Counted from the first letter of the stretch, positions 15,874-23,398 are shown. The stretch is 29,166 nt of DNA from Ventricola sp051883735 (GCA_051883735.1 JBJEUH010000063.1:1-29166); one strand, 5' to 3'. The notes: generated by a model from the sequence alone, not told the origin. Program-made: numbers and translations.

Positions 15874-17103
15874 TTAAAGCGGGAAGCTCAGCCTTGTGTG
15901 ATCCCTGGGCTCCTCGGAGAGGATGCTCTGCACATACGAACCGAAGAATGTGCCGCTGCGCATCCAGCGCGCGGCCATGTCAGACGATGCATCGAGGGTA
16001 TCCATCCGGCCCGAAAAGTACGCAGCGTTGAAGTCTGCCAGCCAGGCCGCCATGGGGCTTGTGACGGAATCCGCGCTCATGCGCGCGACGGCCCGGCGGC
16101 ACGTTGTGGCGGAAAAATAGTCCGCGGCGTACTGACGGAAATGCAGGAGGTTTTCATCCGTCTGCCCGGCCGCCTCGGCCCATGCGGCGACGTCCACCGT
16201 CTCCGTGTGGTATTGCGCCGCGCCGCCGGCGATGTCGAGCACGCCGTACTGGCAGGGCGAGACGGCGAGGGAGGAGGTGACGATCTCCGGCAGGCCGCTT
16301 TCTCTTGCGGCGGTGTGCTGCATGTGGACGTGGCCGCTCAGGTTCACGGATACGCCATAGCGCTCATACAGCGAACGCAGCAGGGAGGCGTTGGCGATGA
16401 CAAAGCCATCGGTCAGCAGGCCGGAATGCGCGAGCAGGTTCTGATGGCTGACGGCGATGACCTTCGCGCCGTCCGTCTGCGCCCGCTGCAGCTCCGCCTC
16501 CAGCCAGGCAAACGTGTTCTGCGCGACCGCGCCCTCCATGTGCCGCGTGTTCGTGTCGAGCATCAGCAGGCGCACGCCGGGCACAGGCTCGGCCATGTAG
16601 CTCAGGGAGTAGGGATCGCGGGAGATCGCCGCGTCAAAGCCGAAGTCGCGGTAGATTTCGGCAAATTCCTCAGAGGTCAGGCTGGGCACGCGCGTGAAGC
16701 CGTCGCCCTCAAAGGACGCGGACATGTAGCTGTGCAGGTCGTGGTTGCCGGGAATGACGTACACGGGAATCCCGGCGCCGCGCACCTGCTGCAACTTGGC
16801 GGCGAGGTCCTCATGGCTTTTTCGCGCGCCGTTGAAGGACAGGTCGCCGGAGAGAATGAGGCAGTCCGGCTGGCGGGCGATCACCTGCGAGAGGAACGCG
16901 TCCGTCAGCTCGTCGATGTACATCGTCACCTTGCCGTCGCCGTTTTCGAGCATGCGGGTGAAGTACGCGCCGTGATCGGTCAGCGCGGGGGAGATGTAGT
17001 GCAGGTCGGTGGCGATCAGGAAGGTGTGCGGCTCGGTTTCCTCCGCCCGGGCGGCGGGCAGCAGCGCGGCCAGCAGGGTAAAAAGGGCGAGAAGCGGGCG
17101 CAT
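15874..17103 (-). CDS. Secreted calcineurin-like metallophosphoesterase
   Basis: This is a predicted exported two-metal phosphoesterase; the substrate is unknown. The start at 17103 follows GAGGAGG and gives a clean signal peptide (MRPLLALFTLLAALLPAARA, cleavage expected near residue 20). All five family motifs are present in order: DLHY (metal-binding D-x-H), SGDLSFNG, PGNHDLHS, a later SHQNL, and LSGHVHMQH. A C-terminal stretch of about 130 residues beyond the metal core has no recognised fold. The 409 aa are somewhat long for the core family. It starts 14 bp after the nadE stop on the same strand, so it is likely cotranscribed with nadE. Confidence 0.9.
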   Translation of the reverse strand: MRPLLALFTLLAALLPAARAEETEPHTFLIATDLHYISPALTDHGAYFTRMLENGDGKVTMYIDELTDAFLSQVIARQPDCLILSGDLSFNGARKSHEDLAAKLQQVRGAGIPVYVIPGNHDLHSYMSASFEGDGFTRVPSLTSEEFAEIYRDFGFDAAISRDPYSLSYMAEPVPGVRLLMLDTNTRHMEGAVAQNTFAWLEAELQRAQTDGAKVIAVSHQNLLAHSGLLTDGFVIANASLLRSLYERYGVSVNLSGHVHMQHTAARESGLPEIVTSSLAVSPCQYGVLDIAGGAAQYHTETVDVAAWAEAAGQTDENLLHFRQYAADYFSATTCRRAVARMSADSVTSPMAAWLADFNAAYFSGRMDTLDASSDMAARWMRSGTFFGSYVQSILSEEPRDHTRLSFPL

Positions 17104-17117
17104 GGCATGTCCTCCTC

Positions 17118-19040
17118 TCAGGGCTCGAGTTCGCTGATTTCGTCCATCCACAGCTGCATCTGCGCGTCCGACGGCATGCGCCAGTCGCCGCGCGGGGAGA
17201 GGCCGACGGGGGTGACCTTCGGGCCGTCGGGCATGGCGGAGCGCTTGAACTGCTGGGTGAAGAAGCGGCGGACAAACGTGGTCAGCGCGCTGAGGATGGC
17301 GCGGCTGTCGTACTGGCCGTCAAACGCGTGACAGGCCAGCGCGTAAAGCTTCCTGGGCGACGCGCCGCTGTGCATCATGTGCCAGAGGAAGAAGTCGTGC
17401 AGGGCATACGCGCCGAGCGTGTCCTCCGTGCGCTGGGTCAGCTCGCCCTCCTTGCCGGGGATGAGCTCCGGGGAGATCGGCGTATCCAGAATGTCGCGCG
17501 CGACGGCGAGCACCTCGCCGCCGTAATGGCGGCCCAGCCAGTCCACCAGGTCGCGGATCAGCGTCTTGGGGATGGAGCCGCTCATGTTGTACATGCTCAT
17601 CTGGTCGCCGTTGTAGGTGCACCAGCCCAGCGCCAGCTCGCTCAGATCGCCGGTGCCCAGCGCGAGGCCGCTCACCTTGTTGGCGCAGTCCATCACGATC
17701 TGCGTGCGCTCGCGCGCCTGGCTGTTCTCGTAGCACACGTCATGCACGTCCGGGTCCTGGCCGATGTCGGCAAAGTGGCGCGCGACGGCGGGGCCGATCG
17801 GAATCTCCAGGCAGGTGCAGCCGATGAGCTCCATCAGGCGGGAGGCGTTGCCCTTGGTGCGGCTGCCGGTGCCCAGGCCCGGCATGGTGATGCCGACGAT
17901 GTCCCGCTTGTCCCAGCCGGCGCGGTCGTAGGCGTAGGCCAGGGCGAGCAGGGTGAGCGTGGAATCCAGACCGCCGGAGACGCCCAGCACGGCCTTGCGC
18001 GTGCGGATGTGCTCCATGCGGAAGAGCAGGCCCTGCGTCATGATCATCAGGGTCTCCTCGAGCTGCGCGTCGCGGTTTTCGCCCTGCGGCACGAACGGCA
18101 GCGGGGAGAGCGGCTTGAGCAGGCGGCCGTCCTGCGGCGCGGCGGGCGCAGTCAGGCGCATCCGGTCGATGGAGGCGGCGCCGGCGAAGAAGCTCTGGCT
18201 CTGGCGGCGCTTGTAGCGCAGCACGTCGCAGTCCACGTCCGCGATGGCGTAGGAGGACTCGCGGGAGAAGCGCGCGTTTTCGGCGATCAGCGCGCCGTTT
18301 TCATAGATGCCCGCGTAGCCGGAGTAGACCGCGTCGGTGGTGGATTCGCCGTAGCCCGCGCCCGCGTAGAGATAGCCGCACAGGCAGCGCGCGCTCTGCT
18401 GGCCCAGCAGCTGCTGGCGGTAGAGATGCTTGCCGGTCAGCTCGTTGCTGGCGGAGGGATTGGCGATGAGCAGCGCGCCGGCCTTGGCCAGCCGTGCGCT
18501 GGGCTGCTCGGGCACCCACAGGTCCTCGCAGATCTCCACGCCGAAGGCGAAGCTGCCGCAGTCAAACACGAGCTGCTGGCCGATGGGCGCAGTCTGGCCA
18601 AAGAGGGAGACGCTGCCCGGCGCGGCATGGCCGGGGGCAAACCAGCGGGCCTCGTAGAACTCCGCATGGTTGGGCAGGTATTCCTTGGGCACCAGCCCGA
18701 GCCTGCCGCCCGCCACGACGGCGGCGCAGTTGTACAGCTGGCCGTCGATCTCCAGGGGCAGACCGACGACGAACGCGGTTTTGACCGGCTTGTCCATCAG
18801 CGATTTGAGCGCGTCGAGCGCGGCGCGAAGCAGCGCGGGCTGCAGGAACAGGTCGCCGCAGGTATAGCCGGTGAGACAGAGCTCCGGGAAGACGCAGAGC
18901 GAAACGCCATTGGCGTCGGCGATATCCAGAAGCGCGGCGATTTCCTCCGCGTTTTTTTTCGGGTTGGCCAGGTGCACGCGCGGCGAGGCGGCCATCGTGC
19001 GGACCATGCCGGGCACGGCGGGCATCAAAGCAGCTGCCAT
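17118..19040 (-). CDS. nadE: Glutamine-dependent NAD(+) synthetase
   Basis: It converts nicotinic acid adenine dinucleotide to NAD+, using ATP and ammonia released from glutamine. The protein is two-domain, 640 aa, as in the long form. The N-terminal nitrilase-like glutaminase has the expected triad: Glu53 (FPELCLTGY), Lys119 (LVPKEYLPN) and Cys171 (GVEICEDLW). The C-terminal synthetase has the PP-loop SGGLDSTLTLLALAY near residue 352, GTGDLSELALGWCTYNGD and the YALHDFFLWHM segment. The start is chosen because AAAGGA lies 9 bp upstream; an ATG 18 bp earlier lacks a site. The promoter is not obvious; a weak TTTATT/TAAAGT pair lies about 40 bp upstream. A secreted phosphoesterase follows. Confidence 0.96.
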   Translation of the reverse strand: MAAALMPAVPGMVRTMAASPRVHLANPKKNAEEIAALLDIADANGVSLCVFPELCLTGYTCGDLFLQPALLRAALDALKSLMDKPVKTAFVVGLPLEIDGQLYNCAAVVAGGRLGLVPKEYLPNHAEFYEARWFAPGHAAPGSVSLFGQTAPIGQQLVFDCGSFAFGVEICEDLWVPEQPSARLAKAGALLIANPSASNELTGKHLYRQQLLGQQSARCLCGYLYAGAGYGESTTDAVYSGYAGIYENGALIAENARFSRESSYAIADVDCDVLRYKRRQSQSFFAGAASIDRMRLTAPAAPQDGRLLKPLSPLPFVPQGENRDAQLEETLMIMTQGLLFRMEHIRTRKAVLGVSGGLDSTLTLLALAYAYDRAGWDKRDIVGITMPGLGTGSRTKGNASRLMELIGCTCLEIPIGPAVARHFADIGQDPDVHDVCYENSQARERTQIVMDCANKVSGLALGTGDLSELALGWCTYNGDQMSMYNMSGSIPKTLIRDLVDWLGRHYGGEVLAVARDILDTPISPELIPGKEGELTQRTEDTLGAYALHDFFLWHMMHSGASPRKLYALACHAFDGQYDSRAILSALTTFVRRFFTQQFKRSAMPDGPKVTPVGLSPRGDWRMPSDAQMQLWMDEISELEP

Positions 19041-19154
19041 GAAGATCATTCCTTTCAAGCGGCGAAGGCCGCGGATACTGCCTATACTTTACCACAATTC
19101 TGTGCGCGAATAAATGAAAATACGCGGCGCGCGCCGATTTTTTTCTGCGGGCGC

Positions 19155-19180
19155 AAAAAAACGCCGCCTGCGCGGCGGCG
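19155..19180 (-). terminator. Intrinsic terminator of the TPR-like membrane protein gene
   Basis: On the minus strand CGCCGCC and GGCGGCG (19174-19180 with 19162-19168) form a 7-bp stem followed by seven T residues. It separates this gene from nadE, so nadE needs its own promoter or readthrough. Confidence 0.8.
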
Positions 19181-19191
19181 GGGTAGGAGAA

Positions 19192-20025
19192 TCAGGCGGT
19201 TTCTTCGCCGGCTCTCGCGGGCAGGCTGCTCAGCAGCTGCGCGGCCATCTTGCCGGGATACAGCTGGGGCGCGAGCTTCACGATCTTTTCCAGCAGCTTT
19301 TCGCCCTCGCGGCGGTTGTTGTTCGCCAGATACGCGCGGGCAATCCACAGGGAGATGGTGATCTTGTGGAGCTGCTGGGTGTTGCTCTGCACGAGCTTTT
19401 GAAGCGCCTCGATATCGGCCTTGCCGTCGGTCAGGAAGGACAGGCACTGCTCGTTGAGCTCGGTGTTGAAGACCATGCGCTTCTTCTCCGGCTTGGCGGC
19501 CTGCATCGCCTCGAGCTTGGCCTTGAGGGCGAGCAGCTCGTCCATATACTGCCTGGCGGCGGGCAGGTCGTCCTTCTGCTCGGCGCAGTAGCACAGGTTG
19601 CTGACGATGGCGAAGCGGGAGAGCAGATCGTCTTCCGGCTTTTTGGTCGGCCGGATGGTGAAGGAGGAGAGCAGCGCGATCGCCTCGTCAAAGCGGCCCA
19701 GCGCGCAGTAGGCGTTGGAGACGTGCAGGCGGACGGAGAGCGCGATGTTCTGGTTTTTGATGGGCAGCTGCAGCTTCGGCTCGTAGTCGCGCAGGAAGCC
19801 CTCCGCGTCCAGCTGGTTATACAGCCTGGCCAGAAGCTGGCTGTGCATGTTGAACGCCGTCAGGTACTGGGAGAGCACCACGACGGCCAGGCCCGCCGCG
19901 GCAATCAGCAGGACGGGCAGCGGGTTGGCGGCCCGGTTGAGCGCGAGATACACGCCCACCAGGGCGAGATAGCAGGCGCAGATCACCAGCATGCGGTTTT
20001 TGCGCTTGGGAAAGAGATGGATCAT
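19192..20025 (-). CDS. Uncharacterised membrane protein with TPR-like cytoplasmic region
   Basis: No family is recognised. The 277 aa start with a basic segment (FPKRKNR) and two closely spaced hydrophobic helices (about residues 12-29 and 35-53), so both ends probably face the cytoplasm. The remainder is soluble and largely helical. Its segments have a tetratricopeptide flavour (VSNAYCALGRFDEAIALLSSF, RQYMDELLALKAKLEAM, ARAYLANNNRREGEKLLEKI), suggesting three or more TPR-like hairpins and a protein-docking role. The start follows AAGGAG. It is a single-gene unit with its own promoter and terminator. Confidence 0.75.
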   Translation of the reverse strand: MIHLFPKRKNRMLVICACYLALVGVYLALNRAANPLPVLLIAAAGLAVVVLSQYLTAFNMHSQLLARLYNQLDAEGFLRDYEPKLQLPIKNQNIALSVRLHVSNAYCALGRFDEAIALLSSFTIRPTKKPEDDLLSRFAIVSNLCYCAEQKDDLPAARQYMDELLALKAKLEAMQAAKPEKKRMVFNTELNEQCLSFLTDGKADIEALQKLVQSNTQQLHKITISLWIARAYLANNNRREGEKLLEKIVKLAPQLYPGKMAAQLLSSLPARAGEETA

Positions 20026-20057
20026 GACACACAGCTCCTTGAAGAATCAATGTGTAT

Positions 20058-20086
20058 AGTATATCGGGTACGCGGGCGAAAAGCAA
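20058..20086 (-). promoter_or_regulatory. Promoter of the TPR-like membrane protein gene
   Basis: On the minus strand there is TTGCTT (20081-20086), a 17-bp spacer and TATACT (20058-20063), about 33 bp upstream of the start codon. Nothing was recognised in 20087-20190. Confidence 0.65.
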
Positions 20087-20191
20087 TTCCTTTTTGCTGA
20101 GTTGGGCGGAGGCCCCGGGCGGCGGGACGCAGATTTTGTGAATCTGTCACGAAGAAGAACGGAAAAAGGGGTAGCATCTGCACGGACTTTG

Positions 20192-20200
20192 TGCTATAAT
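20192..20200 (+). promoter_or_regulatory. Extended -10 promoter of the gntR-serine hydrolase unit
   Basis: TGC plus a perfect TATAAT (20195-20200) forms an extended -10; the -35 is weak. Transcription would start near 20207, just before the palindrome at 20212. Confidence 0.55.
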
Positions 20201-20211
20201 CAAAGCGTGTG

Positions 20212-20225
20212 ATATACTAGTATAT
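20212..20225 (+). promoter_or_regulatory. Perfect 14-bp palindrome, candidate GntR operator
   Basis: ATATACT is followed directly by AGTATAT. GntR/FCD regulators commonly bind AT-rich palindromes of this kind. Its position at about +5 to +19 of the predicted transcript would block elongation or promoter escape, consistent with autoregulation by the downstream regulator. Confidence 0.55.
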
Positions 20226-20243
20226 TCAAAGGGATGATGGACC

Positions 20244-20372
20244 ATGAAAATGGATCGCGCCGCGCTCGCGGAGCGCACCGGGCAGAGGCTCGGGGAGGCG
20301 CCGGCGTGTCGTTTCCAAGATTTACACAGGACGGTGAAGCCGCATGCACATCGAAGAAAGACGCTATGGTGA
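20244..20372 (+). CDS. Possible 42-aa leader ORF overlapping the GntR-family gene
   Basis: The ATG is preceded by AAAGGG about 10 bp upstream, and the frame runs 42 codons across the start of the regulator, ending 29 bp inside it. The peptide begins MKMDRAALAERTGQR and has no known family. The regulator's own ribosome-binding site is weak (AGGA, 12 bp away), so coupling to this ORF is possible. It could equally be chance in GC-rich DNA. Confidence 0.25.
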   Translation: MKMDRAALAERTGQRLGEAPACRFQDLHRTVKPHAHRRKTLW

Positions 20373-21039
20373 GACGGCGAGGGATTATGCGCTGCGCATC
20401 CTGAAGGCCAACATCATCTCGATGGATCTGGAGCCGGGCGCGATGGTCAGCGAGAACGAGCTGTCCGCGCAGATGGGCCTGAGCCGCACGCCGGTGCGCG
20501 AGGCGCTCATGGACCTGGCCAAGTTCCGCGTGGTGGACGTGCTGCCCCAGCGCGGCAGCCGCATTGCGCTGATCGACTATGCGCTGGTGGAGGAGGCTCG
20601 CTTTGCCCGCCAGGTGCTCGAGGTGGCGATTCTCGACCTGGTCTGCGAGCAGGCCACGCCGGCGGACATTGCGCAGCTCCGGCAGAACGTTCGCCTGCAG
20701 ACGATGCTGCAGGAGCCGGACATGGGGCAAGCGCCGGGCATGATGGAGCTGGATGACGCGTTCCACCAGGCGCTCTTCCGGATTGCGCAGAAGGAGAACA
20801 CCTACAACATGCTCTGCAGCATGACGATTCACTTTGACCGCGTGCGCAGCCTGGCGCTGGGCGTGGTCAGGGACAGCAGGATCATCGCGGACCATCAGGC
20901 GATCTGCGAGGCCATCGCCGCGCGCGACGCGCAGAGGGCGAAGGAGATCATGACGGAGCACCTGGGCCGCGTGAAGGTGGACGCAGAGGCGATCCGCAGC
21001 GCGTATCCACAGTATATGAAGGAGCAGACGAGAGGCTGA
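20344..21039 (+). CDS. GntR-family regulator, FCD (FadR-like) subfamily
   Basis: This is a DNA-binding regulator with a metal- or acid-binding FCD effector domain; the ligand is unknown. In 231 aa, the winged helix-turn-helix occupies residues 1-75 (SENELSAQMGLSRTPVREAL being the recognition part). The all-helical FCD domain follows; DDAFHQALFRIA and DHQAICEAIAARDAQRAKEIM are its typical metal-binding stretches, with the conserved histidines in place. An in-frame stop at 20335 fixes the start at or after 20344. The stop overlaps the start of the serine hydrolase by one base (TGATG), so the two are translated together, and the hydrolase is a likely target. Confidence 0.93.
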   Translation: MHIEERRYGETARDYALRILKANIISMDLEPGAMVSENELSAQMGLSRTPVREALMDLAKFRVVDVLPQRGSRIALIDYALVEEARFARQVLEVAILDLVCEQATPADIAQLRQNVRLQTMLQEPDMGQAPGMMELDDAFHQALFRIAQKENTYNMLCSMTIHFDRVRSLALGVVRDSRIIADHQAICEAIAARDAQRAKEIMTEHLGRVKVDAEAIRSAYPQYMKEQTRG

Positions 21040-22214
21040 TGAAGCGGATGATGAGAAAGCTTTTGCTGGCGTTGGCGCTGCTGCTGGCGCTCTGCGCGCC
21101 GGCTATGGCCGAAGGGCAGGATATGGATGCGCGGGTGGACGAGGTGTTCCGCGCGACGAAGACCGTGGGCGGCGCGTTTGTCGTCGCCCAGCACGGCGCG
21201 ATCGTCTACGAGCGCTACTACGGCGAGCAGCAGAAGACGACGCATGTGCCGGTCAGCGAGGACACGTATTTCCGCTGCGCGTCCGTGACGAAGCTGGTCA
21301 CAGGCATCGGCCTGATGAAGATGATGGACGAGGGCATCCTCGATCCGGACGAGGACATCAGCACCTACCTGGGCTACACCGTGCGCAATACGCATTACAT
21401 GGACACGCCCATCACCCTGCGGATGCTGATGTCCCACACGGCGGGCCTGGTGGAGAACAGCTCGTTTGCGCGCAAGGCCAGCGTCCTGTCGGACATGATC
21501 GACGTCAGCAAGAAGGCGAGCGCCAACTTCAAGAAGGACGTCAGGCCCGGCAGCGCCTACACGTATTCCAATTTCGGCGCGGGCATCACCGGCGCGATCG
21601 TCGAGTCCGTGACCGGCATGGACGTCTCCTCCTACATGCGAAAGACGCTCTTTGAGCCGCTGGGCATCGACGCGGCGTACAGCGCCACGCAGCTGGCCGA
21701 TCCGGACGACATCGCCGCGACATACCACAAGGACGGCTCGCTCTATGCCGCGCCGTCGTACATGCTGCGCCAGGAGTATGTGCAGGAGGCCCTGCCGGAC
21801 ACGCATTACCGCGTGACCATCGGCAGCCTGCTCATCCGCCCGCGCGATCTGGCGAGGCTGGGTATCGCGCTGTGCGGCGACGGCACGGTGGACGGCGTGC
21901 GCGTGCTCAGCGAGGAGGCTGTCATGGCCATGCGCCAGGAGCACAGCGAGGAGACGGACGGCATCACGGCGGATTCGCCGTACACCTTCTTCACCATCCG
22001 CCAGGACACGCTGTTTGAGGGCCTGCGCGTGTACGGCCATCAGGGCACGGACGAGGGCATCGTCTGCAACCTGTACGTCGAGCCGGAAAACGAGCTGGTG
22101 ATCGCCGTGATGACCAATGGGTGCAACACCAACCGCGACGACGGCATCATGCGCATCACGCGCCGTCTGGCCGCGATCGCGGAGGAAGTGTACATCAAGG
22201 GGAATGTGGAGTGA
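21039..22214 (+). CDS. Secreted class C beta-lactamase-like serine hydrolase
   Basis: This is a member of the beta-lactamase/transpeptidase-like fold, which includes D-aminopeptidases, esterases and class C beta-lactamases; the substrate is unknown. A signal peptide covers residues 1-24 (cleavage after AMA). The catalytic motifs are complete: Ser82-Val-Thr-Lys85, Tyr176-Ser-Asn178, and a HQG in the KTG/HxG position near residue 334. The domain spans most of the 391 aa, with no transmembrane tail or lipobox. It overlaps the GntR-family gene by one base. A role in cell-wall peptide or exogenous amide hydrolysis is plausible, but resistance should not be assumed from the family. Confidence 0.9.
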   Translation: MKRMMRKLLLALALLLALCAPAMAEGQDMDARVDEVFRATKTVGGAFVVAQHGAIVYERYYGEQQKTTHVPVSEDTYFRCASVTKLVTGIGLMKMMDEGILDPDEDISTYLGYTVRNTHYMDTPITLRMLMSHTAGLVENSSFARKASVLSDMIDVSKKASANFKKDVRPGSAYTYSNFGAGITGAIVESVTGMDVSSYMRKTLFEPLGIDAAYSATQLADPDDIAATYHKDGSLYAAPSYMLRQEYVQEALPDTHYRVTIGSLLIRPRDLARLGIALCGDGTVDGVRVLSEEAVMAMRQEHSEETDGITADSPYTFFTIRQDTLFEGLRVYGHQGTDEGIVCNLYVEPENELVIAVMTNGCNTNRDDGIMRITRRLAAIAEEVYIKGNVE

Positions 22215-22248
22215 ATTCCCTGAAATTGCCAAATCAAATATAAAAAGT

Positions 22249-22312
22249 GGAGCGTCTTCTTCGCTGGACTGTCGGTTTGACAGATCGAGTGGAGAAGACG
22301 CTCCTTTTCTTT
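22249..22312. terminator. Strong two-tier terminator, probably bidirectional
   Basis: GGAGCGTCTTCT (22249-22260) pairs perfectly with AGAAGACGCTCC (22293-22304). Inside the loop, CTGTC (22269-22273) pairs with GACAG (22279-22283). TTTTCTTT follows on the plus strand and CACTTTTTATATTT on the minus strand. It lies 34 bp after the serine hydrolase stop. Confidence 0.88.
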
Positions 22313-22313
22313 G

Positions 22314-22368
22314 AACCCGTCTCAATCGTAGGCTGCTTTGCAGCCTGCTCTGAGACTGCATTCTTCTT
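22314..22368 (-). repeat. Unit A repeat, copy 4, nested hairpin
   Basis: GTCTCA (22319-22324) pairs with TGAGAC (22351-22356), and AGGCTGC (22330-22336) with GCAGCCT (22340-22346). It is the inverted counterpart of 2776-2832, with matched base changes in both stems. It lies distal to unit R, in the same order relative to the preceding gene (yitT) as at purR. Confidence 0.8.
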
Positions 22369-22375
22369 TGAAATA

Positions 22376-22550
22376 TGGGGGACGCTGGGGCCGCAGGCCC
22401 CAGACCCCGCCTGAGGGATGAAATCCGGGGAACTCGCATAGTCGCGCCCAGGGCGCTCCTTGCGATTCCCGACGCTCCGCCTGCCTGCTTCCCGCACTGC
22501 GGGCGGCAGGCTCCGGTCCCTCAGATCCCTGTTTCGCTTCGCGCCTGCAG
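22376..22550 (-). repeat. Unit R region, copy 4 (long, diverged), after yitT
   Basis: Read on the minus strand, it starts 20 nt after the yitT stop with GCGCGAAGCGAAA (22532-22544). Several inverted repeats follow, and it ends with CTGGGGCC/GGCCCCAG near 22384-22402. It is about 100 bp longer than the other copies. The centre (22436-22530) includes CTCCTTGCGATTC, resembling CTCCGCTGCGATTC near 133-146. It may be two fused or nested units. Together with the terminator and unit A it fills the 350-bp gap 22215-22564, which has no gene. Confidence 0.65.
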
Positions 22551-22564
22551 AACGATGTATTTCA

Positions 22565-23161
22565 TCATGACGCTCTGGCCGGAATGCGCTGGATCAGCCC
22601 GATGATCTGCCCGGAGAGCAGGACGGTGAGCAGCGAGCAGGCGAGGTTGGGCAGCGGCAGATAGCTGGCGGAGAGCGCGAGCACGATCAGGTCGCTGACC
22701 AGGTAGATGCGCTCGATGGGCTGGTGAAGCAGCGTGCCAAGCGTCATGGCCAGCGCGTCGTCGCCGCCGGGCGCGCCGCCCGCGCGCACGCTCAGACCCA
22801 CGCCGACGCCGACAAAAAGCGCGCCGACGACGGCCGCGAGCAGCGGCATGCCGGCCAGCTGCGGCCACAGCGGCGGGAATTGCTCAAAGATCGCGTAGAA
22901 CAGCGAGAAGCCGCCGCCTGCGACGACGGAATAGAAGATGAACAGCGGGCCGAGCGTCTTCAGCCCGAAGAGATAACAGGCCGCGTTGAGCACGAGGCCC
23001 GACACGGACGGCGAGAGATCCAGCCAGTGATGCAGCAGCAGCGTCAGCCCGAGGATGCCGCCCTCCGTGACGCCGGAGAACGCGTGCACGTTGTACAGGC
23101 CAAAGGCGAGAATGGCGCTGCCCAGCAGGGCGAGCAGGCAGGATCGCAGGGAAATGCGCAA
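22565..23161 (-). CDS. YitT-family membrane protein
   Basis: This is an integral membrane protein of the YitT/DUF161 family; its transport role is unproven. About five hydrophobic helices are visible, with the family pattern GVTEGGILGLTLLLHH near the N-terminus and a GGAPGGDDALAMTLG motif in the second half. At about 198 aa it lacks the roughly 80-residue C-terminal DUF2179 domain of full YitT proteins. The TTG at 23161 is preferred because AAAGGA lies 9 bp upstream. The ATG at 23179 (six residues longer) would leave only about 10 nt of leader with no site. A unit R repeat begins 20 nt after the stop. Confidence 0.88.
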   Translation of the reverse strand: MRISLRSCLLALLGSAILAFGLYNVHAFSGVTEGGILGLTLLLHHWLDLSPSVSGLVLNAACYLFGLKTLGPLFIFYSVVAGGGFSLFYAIFEQFPPLWPQLAGMPLLAAVVGALFVGVGVGLSVRAGGAPGGDDALAMTLGTLLHQPIERIYLVSDLIVLALSASYLPLPNLACSLLTVLLSGQIIGLIQRIPARAS

Positions 23162-23195
23162 GGTAACAAATCCTTTCATAAAATATATAGAGCCT

Positions 23196-23224
23196 ATGAT
23201 AATGGAGAGAGGGAAAACTGTCAA
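23196..23224 (-). promoter_or_regulatory. Promoter of yitT
   Basis: On the minus strand there is a perfect TTGACA (23219-23224), a 17-bp spacer and TATCAT (23196-23201). The predicted start, about 23189, gives a leader of about 28 nt to the TTG codon. Confidence 0.7.
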
Positions 23225-23318
23225 GCGGAAAACAAACGCGCGAGTGGAGAAATAATGGAGGGAAAATGGGAATAATCTGAAAAAACAGTCGATAAAGTGG
23301 AGAATAGAGGACAAGCGC

Positions 23319-23366
23319 CGCGCGGGAAACCCGCGCGTTGTGGTTTGCGCGGTTCTGTGGTACAAT
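23319..23366 (+). promoter_or_regulatory. Promoter of pepP with adjoining inverted repeat
   Basis: TTGTGG (23338-23343), a 17-bp spacer and TACAAT (23361-23366). Immediately upstream, CGCGCGGG (23319-23326) pairs with CCCGCGCG (23330-23337), touching the -35. This may be a protein-binding site or chance. Confidence 0.65.
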
Positions 23367-23398
23367 AAAAGCATCACAGCAGAAAAGAGGCAGAACCT

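Noticed and set aside
17328..19361. A 677-codon plus-strand frame antisense to nadE
   Set aside because: nadE has full catalytic motifs in the minus strand; the plus frame is low-complexity and has no family.
21039..22214. Annotation of the serine hydrolase as a beta-lactamase resistance gene
   Set aside because: The SxxK/YxN/HxG motifs are shared by many esterases and peptidases; nothing shows antibiotic hydrolysis.
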